Source: Lachnospiraceae bacterium (lineage in GTDB: Bacteria; Bacillota_A; Clostridia; Lachnospirales; Lachnospiraceae). Taken from it: a DNA stretch of 9,701 nucleotides. The position numbers and the translations under genes are program-made. Below, piece after piece: positions 7,575 to 9,701 of this stretch. Below the pieces are notes generated by a model. That model was given only the letters and a program-made list of their open reading frames with translations. It searched no databases and was not told where the DNA came from. How positions within the stretch are numbered: position 1 is the stretch's first letter; each line of letters starts with the position of its first letter. Location of the stretch: positions 1 to 9,701 of the forward strand of contig JAFWXB010000216.1 in the NCBI GenBank assembly GCA_017523185.1. Direction: 5' to 3'.

Positions 7575-7597
7575 GCTCAAAATTAACCTTTATTTTT

Positions 7598-7760
7598 GCA
7601 AAAGTTAATTTCCAATAGTTACTATTAGCTACTATATAAATTTTTATTTTATTCAAATAATAGCTTTTTCACCTTGATTTTCACAGGAGAAATAATACCA
7701 CAAATACGCAAATTAAATGTTAACCGCAAAAGTTAACTTATCGAAAGGAGAATAGTTACT
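7598..7760 (+). repeat. Duplicated leader motifs before the integrase module
   Basis: GCAAAAGTTAA occurs at 7598-7608 and again at 7726-7736. AATAGTTACT occurs at 7615-7624 and again at 7751-7760, so the same two motifs appear twice in the same order, the second pair with the ribosome binding site between them. A tandem decamer AGYTACTATW lies at 7617-7636, and GTTAAC occurs at 7719-7724 and 7732-7737, seven bases apart. These could be operator sites, arm-type recombinase sites or the trace of a small duplication. Confidence 0.6.
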
Positions 7761-7761
7761 T

Positions 7762-8172
7762 ATGGATGTTACCAACAAAGAAGTCTTAAAACCTAAAATA
7801 AATGGCATTGAAACCATAGAAACAGAAACACTGTTCCAAATCATTAGGAATGATCATACTACAAATGCAAGTATCCAATGTTTGGCAGAACTTCTCTATC
7901 GCCAAGAAAGTCAAATGCAGGAATTGAAACAAGAACTAAGCCATATGAAGCAGGAAATAGCAAAACTAAATTCCAAACTTAACCCACCAAAGAAAAAGAC
8001 CGGACGTAAACAGAAAGAATATTTTCTTAATGGTTCTTTAATCGATAATGACGAACTTATACGTCTAATCGATGGTGAATTTATCACAATCAGCAAACTA
8101 GAAAAAGATGTCGGTGCAAAGAAAAACGTACTACGCAGACGTTATGAACGAATAAAGCAAAAACAGAAATAA
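7762..8172 (+). CDS. Coiled-coil and helix-turn-helix-like protein upstream of the integrase (136 aa)
   Basis: The family is not recognised by name. Residues 1-45 are mixed; 45-74 form a strong coiled coil (QMQELKQELSHMKQEIAKL); 75-85 are a basic linker (PPKKKTGRKQK); and 95-130 look like a helix-turn-helix (LIDGEFITISKLEKDVGAKK then the arginine-rich RRRYERIKQ). This suggests a dimeric or oligomeric DNA-binding protein. The ATG at 7762 has GAAAGGAG about 11 nt upstream. The integrase start follows 18 nt after its stop, so the two genes form an operon. Plausible roles are regulator of the operon or directionality/accessory factor for recombination. It is too long for a typical excisionase and lacks the usual winged-helix Xis look. 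Function is inferred from context only. Confidence 0.8.
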   Translation: MDVTNKEVLKPKINGIETIETETLFQIIRNDHTTNASIQCLAELLYRQESQMQELKQELSHMKQEIAKLNSKLNPPKKKTGRKQKEYFLNGSLIDNDELIRLIDGEFITISKLEKDVGAKKNVLRRRYERIKQKQK

Positions 8173-8190
8173 AGAAAGGGAAATACAGGC

Positions 8191-9501
8191 ATGGAAATTC
8201 TAAGACCGATTGTTCAGGAAGAATTTATTCCTCTAACTTATACTTCTTCTCCGGAAATTATCAAAAACTGCTTGAAAGAAGTTTTAGAAGGTAGTACCCT
8301 AGAGCCACAAGCAGGTGTTTTGGATAATACAGATATGACTAAAAAACAACGTGAACAGATTATCAACGAACACACGAAGAACTTTACAACTAAATATTAT
8401 GAATCTGACAGAAGATGGCATTCTTTTCTGCCCGATGATACCCATCCAAGAAAGCAAAGACCGATTGCTAAACGAAAATGGGAAGACCTTGAAAAGGCAA
8501 TCCTTGATTTTTACGAATCACAAAAAACAGAAGAAAAACGTAAGAAAATAACCTTACGCACTCTTTATCCGGAATGGTTTGAATATAAATGGCAGGATAC
8601 CAATAATTCTAACTATATGAAACACATTGATGGAGAATGGAAACGTTTTTACTTGAAAGACGAAATCATTGATAAACCTATCGTGGAATTTACCGCTTTA
8701 CAGTTAAAAGAATGGGCAAGAAATAAAATCATTACAGAAAAGATGACAAAAAAGCAGTATTACAACATGGCAATTATTATCCGCCAAAGTCTTGACTACC
8801 TTGTGGAACGTGGAGAACTGTCCGTAAACCATTACAACGAATTTAAGGTTAACACTTCTCTCTTTACTCCAGTAATTCCCAAAGAACCGGAATACGAAGT
8901 TTTCAGTGAAAAGGAAGAAAAAGATATTAAGGAGATGGCTATGGCTGAATTTATGGCTAATCCGGAACGTACAGCACCACTTGCCGTAGTTCTTAACTTC
9001 TCCTTAGCTTTAAGGGTTGGAGAGCTTCTTTCTCTTAAATGGAAAGACTTAAAAGAATCTTATCTGCATATCCGTAGAATGGAACAAAGACAGTACACAA
9101 GAGACGAAGAAGAAAATTGGCAGCTTCATATCGAAGTCGTGGAACATACCAAATCAGATGCAGGAAACCGCACCATTTATGTAGTATCTTCTGCTTTGGA
9201 AATCTTCGAACTGATAAAAGAAAGTAACTTAAACAATGGTTACAAATGTGGACCGGAAGATTATATTTTCATGTCAGATAATAAAAGAATGGCTGTCCAT
9301 TCCATGGATTGGTACTATCAGAAATACTGTCGTGACCTTGGTATCGTGAAAAAAGGAAATCATAAAGTAAGAAAAACTGCACTTACCAAAATCGGAGACA
9401 ATCCAAACATTAATCTAAAAGATGCCATGGAGTTTGCCGGACACAAAGACGTAAAAACTTTTATAACTCATTATTGTTTTTCCCGTTATTCCGATGAATA
9501 G
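8191..9501 (+). CDS. Tyrosine recombinase/integrase of a mobile element
   Basis: This 436-residue site-specific recombinase cuts and rejoins DNA through a phosphotyrosine link. An N-terminal arm-binding-like region (about 65-115, with RRWHSFLPDDTHPRKQRP) is followed by a SAM-like core-binding domain (about 123-215) and the catalytic domain (about 235-436). All catalytic positions are visible: R275 (ALRVGE), K321 (TKSDAGNR hairpin), H391 and R394 (HKVRK), H418 (AGHKD) and nucleophile Y428 (THYCF), eight residues from the end. The start at 8191 follows an AAAGGGAAA ribosome binding site. It is the second gene after the coiled-coil/HTH protein. The architecture fits the integrases of clostridial integrative elements and prophages. 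It could mobilise the island; a link to hsdS inversion is unlikely because no partner hsdS is present. By eye the gene is less A+T-rich than the hsd genes. Confidence 0.95.
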   Translation: MEILRPIVQEEFIPLTYTSSPEIIKNCLKEVLEGSTLEPQAGVLDNTDMTKKQREQIINEHTKNFTTKYYESDRRWHSFLPDDTHPRKQRPIAKRKWEDLEKAILDFYESQKTEEKRKKITLRTLYPEWFEYKWQDTNNSNYMKHIDGEWKRFYLKDEIIDKPIVEFTALQLKEWARNKIITEKMTKKQYYNMAIIIRQSLDYLVERGELSVNHYNEFKVNTSLFTPVIPKEPEYEVFSEKEEKDIKEMAMAEFMANPERTAPLAVVLNFSLALRVGELLSLKWKDLKESYLHIRRMEQRQYTRDEEENWQLHIEVVEHTKSDAGNRTIYVVSSALEIFELIKESNLNNGYKCGPEDYIFMSDNKRMAVHSMDWYYQKYCRDLGIVKKGNHKVRKTALTKIGDNPNINLKDAMEFAGHKDVKTFITHYCFSRYSDE

Positions 9502-9565
9502 AAACGAATAGAACTAGAAAAGACACTAAACAGTTAGACCGGAAATTTCGTGTAAAAAGTGGGTT

Positions 9566-9618
9566 ATAGGACAAAATGTGTTGATGGCTAATCCCAATTA
9601 TTAAATGTTTTGTCATAT
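9566..9618. repeat. Imperfect inverted repeat downstream of the integrase
   Basis: ATAGGACAAAA (9566-9576) faces TTTTGTCATAT (9608-9618), matching at 10 of 11 positions across a 31-bp centre. It lies 65 nt past the integrase stop and overlaps the 3' end of the minus-strand gene fragment. Attachment sites often sit beside the integrase at a gene 3' end, but the centre is too long for a standard core site, so this is only a candidate recombinase-binding region. Confidence 0.35.
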
Positions 9619-9701
9619 TTATGAAAGTCACTCCATACTATGGCATCACCCCAAATTGATAAGCTTTTTTCTAATCGATTCTTCTCATTCATCCTCTGAT
9701 A
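9588..9701 (-). CDS. C-terminal end of an unrecognised gene entering from the right edge
   Basis: The minus-strand frame is open from the window edge at 9701 to TAG at 9590-9588, giving 37 residues. The stretch is rich in charged and aromatic residues (ends SDFHKYDKTFNNWD, three tryptophans), which is unusual for chance reading in A+T-rich DNA and suggests real coding. An internal ATG at 9692 has no properly spaced ribosome binding site, so the gene probably starts beyond the window. It is convergent with the integrase, with 86 nt between the stops. No family is recognised and the call rests on composition alone. Confidence 0.4.
   Translation of the reverse strand, partial: YQRMNEKNRLEKSLSIWGDAIVWSDFHKYDKTFNNWD

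Larger units (their letters stand above)
7324..7761. other. 438-nt divergent intergenic region between hsdM and the integrase module
   Basis: It holds, from left to right: the probable hsdM promoter (minus strand); a promoter (7465-7492) and strong terminator (7524-7574) on the plus strand that could define a short RNA; an inverted repeat AAATTAAC/GTTAATTT (7580-7587, 7604-7611); a tandem decamer (7617-7636); and GTTAAC pairs plus a ribosome binding site leading to the gene at 7762. No gene longer than about 35 codons is convincing in it. The region likely separates two modules that are controlled independently. Confidence 0.7.

Noticed and set aside
7717..7755. Twelve-codon leader peptide before the gene at 7762
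   Set aside because: The only Shine-Dalgarno-like sequence is 27 nt upstream of its ATG, and there are no regulatory codon runs.
8191..9501. Recombinase as an hsdS shuffling enzyme
   Set aside because: There is only one hsdS in the window, no silent hsdS fragment and no inverted copy of a TRD, and hsdM lies between.
7535..9656. CACCCCAAAT at 7535-7544 and 9647-9656 flanking the integrase module as att repeats
   Set aside because: Ten bases is within chance for a 9.7-kb window, and the left copy is part of the terminator stem and loop.

Overview
The window looks like a piece of a defence-rich accessory region from a low-GC Gram-positive anaerobe, most likely a gut clostridium of the Lachnospiraceae type. 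This rests on the A+T-rich sequence, strong AGGAGG-like ribosome binding sites, clostridial-style promoters and the style of the integrase. The genus cannot be named from the sequence alone.

Layout from left to right. (1) Positions 1-543, minus strand: a type III toxin-antitoxin system. It has a promoter, an antitoxin RNA made of two 38-nt tandem repeats, a Rho-independent terminator and then a ToxN/AbiQ-family endoribonuclease gene that starts at 404 and runs off the left edge. (2) 586-974, minus: two very small single-span membrane proteins of unknown function, just upstream of the antitoxin promoter. (3) 1131-7323, minus: a complete type I restriction-modification operon in the order hsdM, hsdS, hsdR. 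(4) 7324-7761: a 438-nt divergent intergenic region with the probable hsdM promoter, a compact promoter-terminator unit that could make an RNA of about 75 nt, and duplicated short motifs before the next gene. (5) 7762-9501, plus: a two-gene module of a coiled-coil/helix-turn-helix protein and a tyrosine recombinase with an intact R-K-HxxR-H-Y set. (6) 9588-9701, minus: the C-terminal end of an unrecognised gene that enters from the right edge, with an imperfect inverted repeat over its 3' end.

How it fits together. The restriction-modification operon methylates self DNA and cuts unmodified incoming DNA. ToxN/AbiQ systems are classically abortive-infection (phage exclusion) modules, in which an unstable repeat RNA restrains a stable RNase. 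The recombinase module next door suggests the island was delivered, or can be moved, by an integrative element. The integrase gene looks by eye less A+T-rich than the hsd genes, which fits separate histories. The most interesting part is the antitoxin RNA: its two repeats differ at only two positions, and these two changes preserve a base pair (C-G to U-A) in a predicted stem.
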